Source: Bacteroides sp. (GTDB taxonomy: Bacteria; Bacteroidota; Bacteroidia; Bacteroidales; Bacteroidaceae). Taken from it: a stretch of 64,000 nucleotides of DNA. Below, piece after piece: positions 8,414 through 17,784 of this stretch. The notes beneath the pieces are model-generated. The model saw only the letters and a program-made list of their open reading frames with translations, made no database searches and was not told the DNA's origin. How positions within the stretch are numbered: position 1 is the stretch's first letter; every line of letters starts with the position of its first letter. The translations under genes were made by a program, and so were the position numbers. The stretch covers positions 62,996-126,995 of the forward strand of contig DXWV01000030.1 in the NCBI GenBank assembly GCA_019416685.1, in the 5' to 3' direction.

Positions 8414-10757
8414 ATTTTTTCTTTGTTGTCCGTCCTTTTTTCGGAGTAGAGGCGGCCTTCTCGCTTTGTAGTTTTATAATATCAAGACAAGTTTGAAGAT
8501 TCAGATCCTGTGGGACTACATCTTTCGGAATCTTATAATTACTGCCCTTGTAAGCAATGTAAGGGCCATATCTTCCGTTCAGAATTTGTAGTTCCGGTTC
8601 TTCTGCAAATTCTTTGATATGTTTCTGAGCCTCTGCAGCACGCTTTTCTTGGATAAGCTCAATTGCTTCTTCAAGGGTTATAGCCATCGGATCAAGTGTT
8701 TTCGGCATAGATATATATTTATTGTCATGACGAACGTAAGGGCCGAAACGTCCTGTACCTATACTTACCTCCTTGTCTTCATATTCTCCTACTACTCGCG
8801 GTAGTTTGAATAACTCCAGCGCTTCTTTCAGAGTCACAGTTTCCATTGACAATCCTTTCTCCAAACGAGCAAAACGCGGTTTTTCTTCGGAATCTGTACT
8901 TCCGATCTGTATAACCGGTCCGAATCGTCCGATCTTTACGGATACAACTTTACCTGTACCCGGTTCTTCACCCAGGATACGTTCACCTACTTTATGTTCA
9001 CTCTTCGTAGCTAAAGTTGATTCAACAGATGGATGAAATCCCTTGTAGAAGTGTTTCATGATGGCAGTCCACTTCTTTTCTCCGTCTGCAACCTCATCAA
9101 ACTCTTTCTCGATATTGGCCGTGAAGTTATAATCCAGAATATTGGAGAAGTATTCGTTCAAAAAGTCGTTTACTACAGTTCCGATATCAGTAGGAATCAG
9201 TTTTGATTTTTCTGCTCCTACGATTTCAGTATGTATAGCATCGCTTATCTTTCTATCTTTGAGCGTCAGTATATTAAATGAACGTTCTTCTCCCGGTTTG
9301 TCCCCTTTTTCCACATATTCGCGTTGCTGGATTGTAGAGATAGTAGGTGCGTATGTTGAAGGACGCCCGATTCCAAGCTCTTCCAGTTTGCGTACAAGGC
9401 TGGCTTCGGTGTAGCGTGATGGGCGTTGAGTGAAACGTTCTGTAGCTACAATGTCTTTACGGTCAAGTATCTGTCCTTTTTTCAATGGGGGAAGCAGATG
9501 ACTTTCATCTTCCTGTTCGGTATCATCATCATAAGACTCTTTATATACACGCAGGAAACCATCAAAGGTTACTACCTCTCCGATTGCCGTGAAAGTATCA
9601 TTGTTGGTACTGATACCAATAGTGGCCGTTGTTTTTTCCAGTTCGGCTTCGGCCATTTGTGAAGCAATGGTACGTTTCCAAATCAGGTCGTACAGCCTTT
9701 TCTCTTGTGAAGAAGCTTCCACGGTAGCATTTTCCATATAGGTAGGACGGATCGCTTCGTGCGCTTCCTGTGCTCCTTTGGTTTTTGTAGTGAAGTGGCG
9801 CGGGTGTACATATCTTTCGCCCATCATGTTGATGATAGCCTGTTTGCTCCCTTCAGTTGCATATTCCGAAAGGTTGACCGAGTCGGTACGCATATAAGTA
9901 ATAAATCCGGCTTCGTATAGCTTTTGCGCCAGCATCATGGTTTGTGCTACCGTATAGCCTAATTTACGCGCTGCTTCCTGTTGCAGGGTAGAGGTGGTAA
10001 ATGGTGCCGCCGGACTCTTCTTTACCGGGCGTTTGGTAATATCTTCAATGGTGAAAGTGGCCTCTTTACAGGTCTCAAGAAATGCCTTTGCTTCTTCTTT
10101 GGTTTTGAGGCGATGGGCTAATTCTGCTTTCATTTCTACCAGTTTTCCATCTGTGTCGGGCACAAGGAATATGGCTGTAACACGATAAGAAGCTTCGCTT
10201 TTGAATGCTTGTATTTCACGTTCGCGTTCTACGATCAGGCGGACAGCTACTGACTGTACACGTCCGGCAGAAAGAGCAGGTTTTACTTTCTTCCACAATA
10301 CCGGAGAAAGTTCAAAACCTACGATACGGTCAAGGATGCGTCGGGCCTGTTGTGCATTTACCAGGTTAATATCGATTTCACGTGGATTCTCGATTGCTTT
10401 TAATATGGCAGTTTTGGTGATTTCATGAAAGACAATTCGTTTTGTTTGTTCCGGCTTTAACTTTAGCACTTCATAAAGATGCCAGGCGATAGCTTCTCCC
10501 TCGCGGTCCTCATCGGATGCGAGCCATACGACATCTGCCTTTTGGGCTTCTGCTTGCAACTTTGCTACCAGCTCTTTTTTATCTGCAGGTATTTCATAAT
10601 TCGGCTTGAAATCTTTTTGGATATCAATACTAAATTCTTTCTTCTTCAAGTCCCGGATATGTCCATAACTGGAAAGTACTTTAAAATCTTTTCCAAGAAA
10701 CTTCTCAATCGTTTTTGCTTTGGCTGGAGACTCGACAATAACAAGGTTTTTCTGCAT
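8412..10757 (-). CDS. topA: DNA topoisomerase I (type IA)
   Basis: 781 residues. Relaxes negative supercoils by transient single-strand cleavage. The Toprim domain is at the N-terminus (MQKNLVIVESPAKAKTIEKF, then DEDREGEAIAWH with the metal-binding acidic residues). The active-site Tyr lies in YEAGFITYMRTDSVN near residue 290. RPSTYAPTISTIQQREYV is also conserved in the family. The C-terminal third has three glycine-rich repeats (IGRFGPVIQ, TGRFGPYVR, NGRYGPYIA), which replace the zinc-ribbon tail of the E. coli enzyme. It ends in a lysine-rich tail. Single gene with its own -7 box at 10834-10841 and a strong terminator. Confidence 0.97.
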   Translation of the reverse strand: MQKNLVIVESPAKAKTIEKFLGKDFKVLSSYGHIRDLKKKEFSIDIQKDFKPNYEIPADKKELVAKLQAEAQKADVVWLASDEDREGEAIAWHLYEVLKLKPEQTKRIVFHEITKTAILKAIENPREIDINLVNAQQARRILDRIVGFELSPVLWKKVKPALSAGRVQSVAVRLIVEREREIQAFKSEASYRVTAIFLVPDTDGKLVEMKAELAHRLKTKEEAKAFLETCKEATFTIEDITKRPVKKSPAAPFTTSTLQQEAARKLGYTVAQTMMLAQKLYEAGFITYMRTDSVNLSEYATEGSKQAIINMMGERYVHPRHFTTKTKGAQEAHEAIRPTYMENATVEASSQEKRLYDLIWKRTIASQMAEAELEKTTATIGISTNNDTFTAIGEVVTFDGFLRVYKESYDDDTEQEDESHLLPPLKKGQILDRKDIVATERFTQRPSRYTEASLVRKLEELGIGRPSTYAPTISTIQQREYVEKGDKPGEERSFNILTLKDRKISDAIHTEIVGAEKSKLIPTDIGTVVNDFLNEYFSNILDYNFTANIEKEFDEVADGEKKWTAIMKHFYKGFHPSVESTLATKSEHKVGERILGEEPGTGKVVSVKIGRFGPVIQIGSTDSEEKPRFARLEKGLSMETVTLKEALELFKLPRVVGEYEDKEVSIGTGRFGPYVRHDNKYISMPKTLDPMAITLEEAIELIQEKRAAEAQKHIKEFAEEPELQILNGRYGPYIAYKGSNYKIPKDVVPQDLNLQTCLDIIKLQSEKAASTPKKGRTTKKK

Positions 10758-10833
10758 AGTTTTTACTTTAATAAGGATGCCGGGGGGATGTTTTTTCTAA
10801 GTTACAACCTCTTTACATCATAAAATTCGGAGG

Positions 10834-10841
10834 CAAAAGTA
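10834..10841 (-). promoter_or_regulatory. Promoter -7 box of topA
   Basis: Minus-strand TACTTTTG, a match to TAnnTTTG, 77 bases before the topA start. No clear -33 box. Confidence 0.55.
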
Positions 10842-10979
10842 GAAAAAAACATTATCCTTACCTTATAATATAGAGAGAATCTGTTTCTTTTTTGCAAAAA
10901 AAGACTTTTTTTAGGACTCGGAAGAGAAGAGGCGTGTGAAGATATGTTTTATCCAAACCTGCTTTTCTTACCGGGATTG

Positions 10980-11011
10980 TTTGCTTTCCCCGTAAAGAAA
11001 GGTTATCTTTG
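10980..11011 (+). promoter_or_regulatory. Promoter of the HU-HIG gene
   Basis: TTTG (10980-10983), 20-base spacer, TATCTTTG (11004-11011): a full Bacteroides consensus. Transcription should begin near 11018, so the repeat array that follows would be within the 5' untranslated leader, about 160 bases long. Confidence 0.75.
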
Positions 11012-11028
11012 TCGTAATCGCCCGTTGT

Positions 11029-11115
11029 TTTACATGTACATGTTTCACTGCTTTACATGTACATGTTTCGCAGCTTTAGATGTACATGTTTAACAGCTTT
11101 ACATGTACATGTAAA
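11029..11115 (+). repeat. Four tandem 23-base repeats with palindromic core
   Basis: Units start at 11029, 11052, 11075 and 11098, exactly 23 bases apart; the last is incomplete. Each contains TTTACATGTACATGT (third unit has TTTAGATGTACATGT), whose core ACATGTACATGT is self-complementary. Only 8-9 variable bases separate the cores. The array lies between the promoter and the start codon of the HU-HIG gene. It could be an autoregulatory operator for that DNA-binding protein, or form RNA hairpins in the leader. The 23-base spacing is about two helical turns, so the sites would face nearly the same side of the DNA. Confidence 0.9.
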
Positions 11116-11180
11116 ACAATGAAGGGCTACGAGGAAGGCATCGGATGTTTAAACCCTAATTTATAAACACTTATAAGAAA

Positions 11181-11666
11181 ATGTCAATACCCTATTTAGT
11201 AAGAAAGAAAGTGAGCGTCATAGGCGGCAATAAGAAAGTACGGTGGTATGCTGTACAGAAAAAGCTGCAGGAGCGCGGTGGTAAAACGGAGGAAGATGTG
11301 GCCCGTATCGTAGCGGAACGCGCCGGATTCCGTGAAGGTGAAGTACAAGGCATTCTGACAGAAGTATCTTCAGTGCTGAGGCAACTTCTGGCGGAAGGAT
11401 ATTCGGTGAATCTGAAAGGAATCGGTACATTTCAGGTGGCTCTTACCAGTCCGGGAGCAGAACGTCCGGAAGATGTAACTCCGGCAACTGTGGAAGTATC
11501 ACGTATCTATTTCATTGCAGATCGTTGGTTAACGAGACAAATCAGGAAAATGAAGTTTATTCGTATACCGTTGTCGAGCTATTTCCCGAAATCGATGCTG
11601 AGCAAAGAGGTGATAAAGGAAGAGAAATCACAGGGAGATTTACCCGGAGAGAGATTGGATGATTAA
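11181..11666 (+). CDS. HU-HIG type DNA-binding protein
   Basis: 161 residues. It starts MSIPYLVRKKVSVIGGNKKV, then has an HU-like fold: KTEEDVARIVAERAGFREGE, VLRQLLAEGYSVNLKGIGTF (the HU GxGTF turn) and FQVALTSPGAERPEDVTPAT in place of the DNA arm. The C-terminal 45 residues are basic and then acidic, and not part of classic HU. This is the long HU-HIG variant common in Bacteroidales, with several paralogues per genome. It probably binds DNA; its target is unknown. The palindromic repeats just upstream are an obvious candidate. Monocistronic, with promoter and terminator visible. Confidence 0.85.
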   Translation: MSIPYLVRKKVSVIGGNKKVRWYAVQKKLQERGGKTEEDVARIVAERAGFREGEVQGILTEVSSVLRQLLAEGYSVNLKGIGTFQVALTSPGAERPEDVTPATVEVSRIYFIADRWLTRQIRKMKFIRIPLSSYFPKSMLSKEVIKEEKSQGDLPGERLDD

Positions 11667-11694
11667 CTGATTGCTTGTTCTATATTTATCAGAG

Positions 11695-11724
11695 GGAGGA
11701 TACTTTTCGGAGTGTCCTCCTTTT
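11695..11724 (+). terminator. Terminator after the HU-HIG gene
   Basis: GGAGGA (11695-11700) pairs with TCCTCC (11715-11720), with partial pairing inside, followed by TTTT. Confidence 0.75.
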
Positions 11725-11776
11725 GTTTTATACAAAACTTATTCAGACAAAACAAAAAGCAAATAAAGCAAAGCAG

Positions 11777-11800
11777 GAATAAGGCTCTCCACTACTTTTG
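11777..11800 (+). promoter_or_regulatory. Promoter of the susCD operon of the PUL, with GAATAAGGC element
   Basis: TACTTTTG (11793-11800) matches the -7 box, with no -33 box at the usual distance. Instead GAATAAGGC lies at 11777-11785. The same element occurs before the DNRLRE gene and the GH105-GH2 gene of this locus, so it may be where the HTCS regulator binds. The leader to the first gene is about 95 bases. Confidence 0.55.
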
Positions 11801-11901
11801 CAGCAGATAATCCGAGTGGAAGGGAATATGTTTCAGGTTTTAATATTCACTCCGATGACACAGAATAATGAGCTAAGTTTAACTTTTTAATTAATAATAG
11901 T

Positions 11902-12597
11902 ATGAAAAAACATGTTTTTCATCTGAACGTTTTATTCTTTGTGATGGCTCTGGCTTTTTCCGGCTGCGGAGAAAATAGTCTGGACGGCGAGCCGAAGTCT
12001 AATATCCGTAGTATTGTATCTTTTATTATCAAACCAGCTCCGAATGCAGGAAATGTACAGATACAACATCAGGGTATCATTGATGAGGCTAATAAGACCA
12101 TTACAATTAAATTGCCGCAGCATCTGGATCTGACAGCAATTCGTCCATCCATTATTGCCGGTCCTTGGGCTACCGTGTATCCTCAGAACTTGGAAGCGGT
12201 AGATTTTACAGCAGATGTAATTGAATATACTGTAACTGCACAGAGTGGAAAGCAAGCAGTGTATACAGTTATTAAGGATATGAGTTATTTATATTCTAAA
12301 GCTCAGATTTATGCCCTTTCATTCCCGGAAATAATTGAACCGGAAACCGGAGAACCTGTACGGGCGCTTGCAGTGGAATCTGCTAAAACAATTCGTGTGG
12401 AGGTTCCGAAAGGCACAAATATAACTCATCTGACTCCTTTATTAGAACTTTCACCTGATTCGTATAATGCAGTATTTACTCAACCTTGGGACACTCCGCA
12501 GGATTTTACCAATCCTGTATCTTATACTCTGACTTCTGAGGATAAGAGTAAAACTGTTACGTATACAGTAACTGTGGTAGAAAGACAAGAAGATTAA
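11902..12597 (+). CDS. DUF5018-like lipoprotein of the PUL
   Basis: 231 residues. MKKHVFHLNVLFFVMALAF followed by SGCGE is a lipoprotein signal. The rest consists of two similar beta-sandwich modules of roughly 100 residues, each ending in a strand pattern of the type VIEYTVTAQSGKQAVYTVIK and VSYTLTSEDKSKTVTYTVTV. This pattern is typical of DUF5018-type modules found beside SusC/SusD pairs. It is first in the operon, 23 bases before the SusC gene. The likely place is the outer surface, with a role in glycan binding or scaffolding; that role is inferred from position. Confidence 0.75.
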   Translation: MKKHVFHLNVLFFVMALAFSGCGENSLDGEPKSNIRSIVSFIIKPAPNAGNVQIQHQGIIDEANKTITIKLPQHLDLTAIRPSIIAGPWATVYPQNLEAVDFTADVIEYTVTAQSGKQAVYTVIKDMSYLYSKAQIYALSFPEIIEPETGEPVRALAVESAKTIRVEVPKGTNITHLTPLLELSPDSYNAVFTQPWDTPQDFTNPVSYTLTSEDKSKTVTYTVTVVERQED

Positions 12598-12620
12598 TTT
12601 ATTAAAATACGAGTAGATAT

Positions 12621-15600
12621 ATGAAAACACACGTGATGTTGTTTTGTCTCTTCTTCAGTCTGTTGACGGGAGGGACATTGATGGCCCAGAATATACAGGT
12701 ATCGGGAACTGTTTCCGACTATATGGGACCTATGGTAAGTGTGACTGTCCGGCTTCAGGGAACCGGAACCGGGACAGTGACCGATATGGACGGAAAGTAT
12801 TCGCTCCAGGCACCCGCCAACGGGACGTTAGAATTCTCCTTCATGGGATATGAAACTCAGGTAGTGAAGATAAACAAACGCAATGTAATCAATATAACTC
12901 TGAAAGAATCGTCGGAGACATTGGATGAAGTGGTAGTAGTAGGTTACGGTACGGTGAAAAAACGTGATATTACCGGTTCTATCTCTTCTATAAATGAGAA
13001 AGACCTCCAATCCAACGAACCGATAAACTTAGGTTCGGCTTTGCAAGGTAAGATTTCGGGCCTGGACATTATGGGAACTTCCGAACCGGGTACTGCATCT
13101 ACTTTCCGTATCCGTGGTGCTTCTTCTTTAGGAGAGGGAGGTTCCAATCCGTTGTTTATTGTAGATGGTATGGAGGTGGCGAGCATCGAATCCATCAACC
13201 CGAGAGATATCGCTTCAGTGGAGGTGCTGAAAGATGCGGCATCGGCAGCTATCTATGGTTCGCGTTCGGCCAACGGTGTCATTTTGATTACTACTAAACA
13301 GGGGACAGAAGGAAAAGCGAAAGTATCGCTTAACTACTCTCTCAAACAATCACAAATTGCAAAGACTCTTCCACAGATGAGCCGTGAGGATGGCATCGAA
13401 TATGAAAAACTACGTAATTATTACGATGGACTTTACAATAATATCGCCAACCGCGACTCGTTGAATCCTTCGTATACAGCCGACAATTACTATCAAGAAT
13501 TGCTTTTCCGCAAGGCATATACTCATCAGTTGGACGCCAGTGTTTCGGGAGCCACTGAGAAAATCAAGTACTTTATGAGTGCCGGATATCTGGACGAACA
13601 AGGAATTCAGCTGAATACCTACAACAAACGCCTTACTACCCGTATGAATGTTGACTTCAAGGCTTCTTCCCGTCTGAACATCGGCAATCGTCTTGCTCTT
13701 TCCATCTCCGATCAGCGGCGCGCCACTTCCGAATCGCGTTATCGTATTCTGCAACGCCCCGCCAATTATAATGTGATAGAGCCGGACGGTAGTTATACGC
13801 CTATTCTTGCAAGTAGAAGTAATCCGCTTGCCGAGACAATGGTAGGAAAGAATAATTATAAGATCTATGAACTGAATCTATATGACTTTGCGGAATATGA
13901 GATTCTCAAAGATCTGAAGTTTAAAGCCAGCATTGCCGGGAACTTTTACCTGCAAAAGTATCAGAGCTTCCGTCCTGCCATTCTTGACGTGAATGGTAGG
14001 CGCACTTCTGCTAACGAAGACTATCTCACTACCAACTGGACACACGAAGATGTATTGACCTATAATAAATCATTCAATGATCACGCATTAAGTGCTCTTG
14101 CGGGATTTAGTATTCAGAGTTATACGGCCGAGACTACCCGACTGGCCGTACTCGACAATATCAGCGATGCCATCGAAATATCGTATGCGTATGGCGGAGT
14201 CGATATGTCTAAAACCTATGCTATCAGTACTTCCAACCGGATGGCTTCTTTCTTTGGCCGTTTGTCATACAATTATAAGGGGCGTTATCTGGTGAATGCC
14301 AACGTTCGTTACGATGGCTCTTCCCGTTTCGGTGTAGACAAGCGCTGGGGTGTTTTTCCTTCCGTATCTTTGGGATGGCGTTTCTCTGACGAAGAGTTCA
14401 TGAATTGGATGAAACCCTTTGTGAATGATGCTAAGCTGCGTGTTAGTTATGGTGTGACCGGTAATCAGGTGGCAGGTAACTTTGCTTCGTATGGCCTTTA
14501 TTCGATAAATTATTATGCTGATATGCCCGGCATTTATCCTTCACAGTTAGAAAATAAAAACCTGGGTTGGGAAGAGACAACGCAATATAACTTTGGTCTG
14601 GATCTTAACTTCCTTGACGGACGTATTAATCTGATTGCTGATTATTATATTAAGACCACTTCGGACATTCTTTATCGTGTGAAAATTCCTCAGACAACCG
14701 GGTTTAACAGCGTTTTTCGTAATGTAGGCGATGTACGTAATCACGGTTGGGAGTTCACAATCAATACAACCAATATTCGTACCCGCGATTTTGAATGGAA
14801 CACAAACCTTAATCTTTCATTCAATAAGAATAAGATAATCTCTATTCCCGAAGGCGGACAACAGATTCTTGACTGGGTATACCTGCTCGACAAGGGATAT
14901 CCCGTAGGAACGATGTATGGTTGGAAAGCACAGGCCATCTTCCCCTATGATGAGTCCAATGCCTTTACTCCGGACTGGCGCCAGTTGACTCCTGTATTCG
15001 ATGAAAAAGACCGCTTTACAGGCTATCAGCTGGACGGTGTTCCTTACAACGGAGATATTCAGCAACTCCGTTTCAGTACCGAGAACGGACAAGTGTTCAA
15101 AGGAGGAGATGTGATGTGGGAAGACGTGAACAAAGACGGTGTGATTGACGCTAAGGACCGCCAGGTGATTGGTAAAGGCCAACCGGTTGTGATCGGTGGA
15201 TTTGGAAATGACTTCAAGTACAAAGGTTTCGGCCTCTCTTTCTTCTTCTCGTTTGCCTTGGGAGGCGATGCGTTTAACTTCTTCGATCAGCAACGTTCCG
15301 AACACCGTTATTCACCGATAACACGTGCCAATCCTGTTAACCTCGCTAACTCCTGGAAAGCTCCCGGTGATATAGCCAGATACCCGAAACCGGCCCCATC
15401 GGCAGTGAATAATACGCGTATCGAGAGTAGTTTGTGGATAGAAGATGCTTCTTACATCCGTTTGAAAAACATTCGCCTGTCCTACGACCTGCCGAAGCAG
15501 ATAGCAAAAAAAATCAACCTGGAATCCGTCAGCTTCTCACTGATGATGCAGAACTTCTTTACCTGGTCCAACTATTCCGGTTTTGATCCGGAACTTCCCG

Positions 15601-15686
15601 GAAAGAGTGCCTTTACCGTTGGATATGACGATGTTTCTTATCCGCGTGCAAAAGATATATTATTTGGTATAAACGTTAACTTTTAG
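12621..15686 (+). CDS. SusC-family TonB-dependent glycan transporter
   Basis: 1021 residues. Signal peptide (cleavage near MAQNIQV), then a carboxypeptidase-regulatory-like domain (VSGTVSDYMGPMVSVTVRLQ). The TonB box region is ETLDEVVVVGYGTVKKRDIT, and the plug contains SLGEGGSNPLFIVDGMEV and IASVEVLKDAASAAIYGSRS, both SusC hallmarks. The remainder is a 22-strand barrel of normal length. It imports oligosaccharides across the outer membrane using TonB energy, with SusD as lid. SusD follows after 11 bases. Confidence 0.95.
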   Translation: MKTHVMLFCLFFSLLTGGTLMAQNIQVSGTVSDYMGPMVSVTVRLQGTGTGTVTDMDGKYSLQAPANGTLEFSFMGYETQVVKINKRNVINITLKESSETLDEVVVVGYGTVKKRDITGSISSINEKDLQSNEPINLGSALQGKISGLDIMGTSEPGTASTFRIRGASSLGEGGSNPLFIVDGMEVASIESINPRDIASVEVLKDAASAAIYGSRSANGVILITTKQGTEGKAKVSLNYSLKQSQIAKTLPQMSREDGIEYEKLRNYYDGLYNNIANRDSLNPSYTADNYYQELLFRKAYTHQLDASVSGATEKIKYFMSAGYLDEQGIQLNTYNKRLTTRMNVDFKASSRLNIGNRLALSISDQRRATSESRYRILQRPANYNVIEPDGSYTPILASRSNPLAETMVGKNNYKIYELNLYDFAEYEILKDLKFKASIAGNFYLQKYQSFRPAILDVNGRRTSANEDYLTTNWTHEDVLTYNKSFNDHALSALAGFSIQSYTAETTRLAVLDNISDAIEISYAYGGVDMSKTYAISTSNRMASFFGRLSYNYKGRYLVNANVRYDGSSRFGVDKRWGVFPSVSLGWRFSDEEFMNWMKPFVNDAKLRVSYGVTGNQVAGNFASYGLYSINYYADMPGIYPSQLENKNLGWEETTQYNFGLDLNFLDGRINLIADYYIKTTSDILYRVKIPQTTGFNSVFRNVGDVRNHGWEFTINTTNIRTRDFEWNTNLNLSFNKNKIISIPEGGQQILDWVYLLDKGYPVGTMYGWKAQAIFPYDESNAFTPDWRQLTPVFDEKDRFTGYQLDGVPYNGDIQQLRFSTENGQVFKGGDVMWEDVNKDGVIDAKDRQVIGKGQPVVIGGFGNDFKYKGFGLSFFFSFALGGDAFNFFDQQRSEHRYSPITRANPVNLANSWKAPGDIARYPKPAPSAVNNTRIESSLWIEDASYIRLKNIRLSYDLPKQIAKKINLESVSFSLMMQNFFTWSNYSGFDPELPGKSAFTVGYDDVSYPRAKDILFGINVNF

Positions 15687-15697
15687 ATGATACAGAT

Positions 15698-17158
15698 ATG
15701 AAAAAGATAGGATTCATTTCTCTTCTGGTCTTGATGCTGACCTCCTGCCTGAACGACTTTCTGGATGTACAGCCTGTAAGCGATATCTCCACCAATAAGT
15801 TTTGGAAGACGGACAATGATGTCCGTGCCGGACTGAACTCCGCGTATGCTGCGTTGCAACAGACCTACAACAAAAATACCGGAGCCAATTATATGACCTG
15901 GTTTGAGGTACGTTCGGACAACTTTATCGGCTCTACTGCATCGAGCAACAATCAGCCCAATGCACCGATTAATACAAACAATCTGAATTCATCGTATCTT
16001 TCTTCCGATTGGAATGAGTGGTATAAAGTGATTTCTATTGCCAATTATGGTCTGCACTTTATACCTGGGGTACAGGATGTGACTGATAAAGTGCGTAATA
16101 ACTACCTGGCAGAAGCTTATTTCCTGCGTGCTTTCTCTTATTTTAATTTGGCACGTATCTGGTGTAATGTTCCTCTGGTGACAAAACCGGTACTCTCTCT
16201 TTACGATGTGGATAAACCGAAACAGGCTTCCCAGGCTGACGTTCTGAAATTAGTGGGTGAAGACTTGAAAGAAGCAGTCCGCCTGGTAGATACGGGTGCA
16301 GGAGATGTCTTTCGTTTCAATGCCGGAGCTTTGTATATGCTTTATACGGATTACGCTATGTGGATGCATGATTATGAGGTTGCCGAATTGTATTCGCGTC
16401 TGTTGATGGAATTGAAAAAGTATAAGTTGGTGGAAGGAGTGAACTTCGCTACTGTATGCTCCAATGCAGAAACTACGGAGAATATCTGGACTATGAAGTG
16501 GAGTTATGAAAACAACTCTTACGTGCAGTTTATCTATCAGATGCATGTTGTTTCCGGTACACAAATGATTCCTTCATTGCGTGTGAAAGAGTTATGGGAA
16601 ACGCCGGAATACCGGAAAGACTACCGTCGCTATCAGACTATTGACTCTACGGTAGTTTATTCAAGCAATCATGTTGAACGTTTCAATGGTCGTGCCGCTA
16701 TCTGGAAGTGGTGTCCGGGCGGACGTATGAAACAGTCGGATGTGAAATATTTCCCGCTCTATCGCTATGCCGATGTGCTATTGCTTCGTGCCGAAGCACT
16801 GAATCAGTTGAACGATTATGAAGGTGCTGTCGCTCTGTTGAATCAGATTCGTAAACGTGCCGGCATTACAGAAAAAGAGATGAGTGAGTTTGATATGGCT
16901 ACTGATAAAAAGACGGCCATTGAAGATGCCATACTTCAGGAACGTCAACTCGAATTATTGGGTGAAGGTAAACGCTGGTTCGACCTCATTCGTACGGGAC
17001 GGGCAATGACAGTGATGAATGATTTCTTCGAAAATTATATCCGGCAGTATTCTAATTTCAACTGTCAGACATTTGCAGAAGAGTGGCAACTTTACTGGCC
17101 GGTCTACCATAATAATCTGATGGAAAACGAGAACCTTACGCAATTCGGAAAATATTAA
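15698..17158 (+). CDS. SusD/RagB-family glycan-binding lipoprotein
   Basis: 486 residues. Lipobox in LMLTSCLNDFLDVQP. SusD features include FWKTDNDVRAGLNSAYAALQ, YLAEAYFLRAFSYFNLARIW, YADVLLLRAEALNQL and ERQLELLGEGKRWFDLIRTG. It caps the SusC barrel on the cell surface and helps to capture the glycan. It lies directly downstream of its SusC partner. Length and motif order are normal and no truncation is seen. Confidence 0.95.
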   Translation: MKKIGFISLLVLMLTSCLNDFLDVQPVSDISTNKFWKTDNDVRAGLNSAYAALQQTYNKNTGANYMTWFEVRSDNFIGSTASSNNQPNAPINTNNLNSSYLSSDWNEWYKVISIANYGLHFIPGVQDVTDKVRNNYLAEAYFLRAFSYFNLARIWCNVPLVTKPVLSLYDVDKPKQASQADVLKLVGEDLKEAVRLVDTGAGDVFRFNAGALYMLYTDYAMWMHDYEVAELYSRLLMELKKYKLVEGVNFATVCSNAETTENIWTMKWSYENNSYVQFIYQMHVVSGTQMIPSLRVKELWETPEYRKDYRRYQTIDSTVVYSSNHVERFNGRAAIWKWCPGGRMKQSDVKYFPLYRYADVLLLRAEALNQLNDYEGAVALLNQIRKRAGITEKEMSEFDMATDKKTAIEDAILQERQLELLGEGKRWFDLIRTGRAMTVMNDFFENYIRQYSNFNCQTFAEEWQLYWPVYHNNLMENENLTQFGKY

Positions 17159-17170
17159 AGATGAATCAAA

Positions 17171-17770
17171 ATGAAAAAGCTATATTCTATACTAATGATA
17201 GGGGGACTGGTTATTCTATTGTCCTCCTGCAACCTGTTCGGACTTGAATTACAAAAAGATGCCGAATACAATTACAGTCCTGTACAACTGACGATGAATA
17301 TCACTGCTTACGAGTTTATTGAAACCCGGCGAAATATGGATATGTTTCTGTTTTATAAAGCAATCGAAAAAGCCGGTTACCGGGAAGCCTTTGAAACAAA
17401 CGACCGCACGTATATCGTACTGAACGACGATGCATTGAGTGCTTATCTTTCCAGCAAACGTTTTACCGGATTGGATGCGATGTCGGTAACACAGATTCGT
17501 GAGATGCTCGATACATACATAATCAAGGGATGTTACCATGCTCTCGATCTTTCTACTACTCCACTGGAAGTAGAGATATTGAATCCAAAAACGCGGATGT
17601 TCCTCAGTTTACGTCCGCAAGCCAGTGATGTGTCCGACCAATATCAGGTGATTATTAATAATGTCACCGGGTCGGGTAAAGTGACCAATGTGGTTACCTC
17701 CAATCTTCGGCCCACTAATGGAGTGATACATGTAGTAGGAGATTTCCCCGAATATATAGTACCAGAATGA
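17171..17770 (+). CDS. Fasciclin-domain lipoprotein in the PUL
   Basis: 199 residues. Lipoprotein signal (IGGLVILLSSCNLFG). From about residue 45 one fasciclin (FAS1) domain: NMDMFLFYKAIEKAGYREAF, then DRTYIVLNDDALSAYLSS, then the late FAS1 block RPTNGVIHVVGDFP. FAS1 domains mediate adhesion and, in bacteria, are thought to bind carbohydrate or matrix. It occupies the place after SusD where other PULs encode SusE/SusF-like surface glycan-binding proteins, so a surface-binding role is likely. The stop overlaps a possible ATG of the lyase gene (ATGA), showing one transcript. Confidence 0.8.
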   Translation: MKKLYSILMIGGLVILLSSCNLFGLELQKDAEYNYSPVQLTMNITAYEFIETRRNMDMFLFYKAIEKAGYREAFETNDRTYIVLNDDALSAYLSSKRFTGLDAMSVTQIREMLDTYIIKGCYHALDLSTTPLEVEILNPKTRMFLSLRPQASDVSDQYQVIINNVTGSGKVTNVVTSNLRPTNGVIHVVGDFPEYIVPE

Positions 17771-17784
17771 AATATATATATTGT

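Larger units (their letters stand above)
10758..11180. other. Long divergent intergenic region between topA and the HU-HIG gene
   Basis: 423 bases without a gene. It holds the topA -7 box on the minus strand, a consensus promoter for the HU-HIG gene on the plus strand, and a tandem array of four palindromic repeats (listed separately). The part from about 10850 to 10975 is AT-rich and nothing could be recognised in it. Confidence 0.8.

Noticed and set aside
11029..11115. Repeat array considered as CRISPR
   Set aside because: Separating sequences are only 8-9 bases and similar to each other, the repeats are palindromic cores, and there are no cas genes.
17767..17784. Upstream start for the PUL PL8 gene overlapping the fasciclin stop
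   Set aside because: Possible because of the ATGA overlap, but the paralogue begins at the position equivalent to 17785, which also gives a normal signal peptide.
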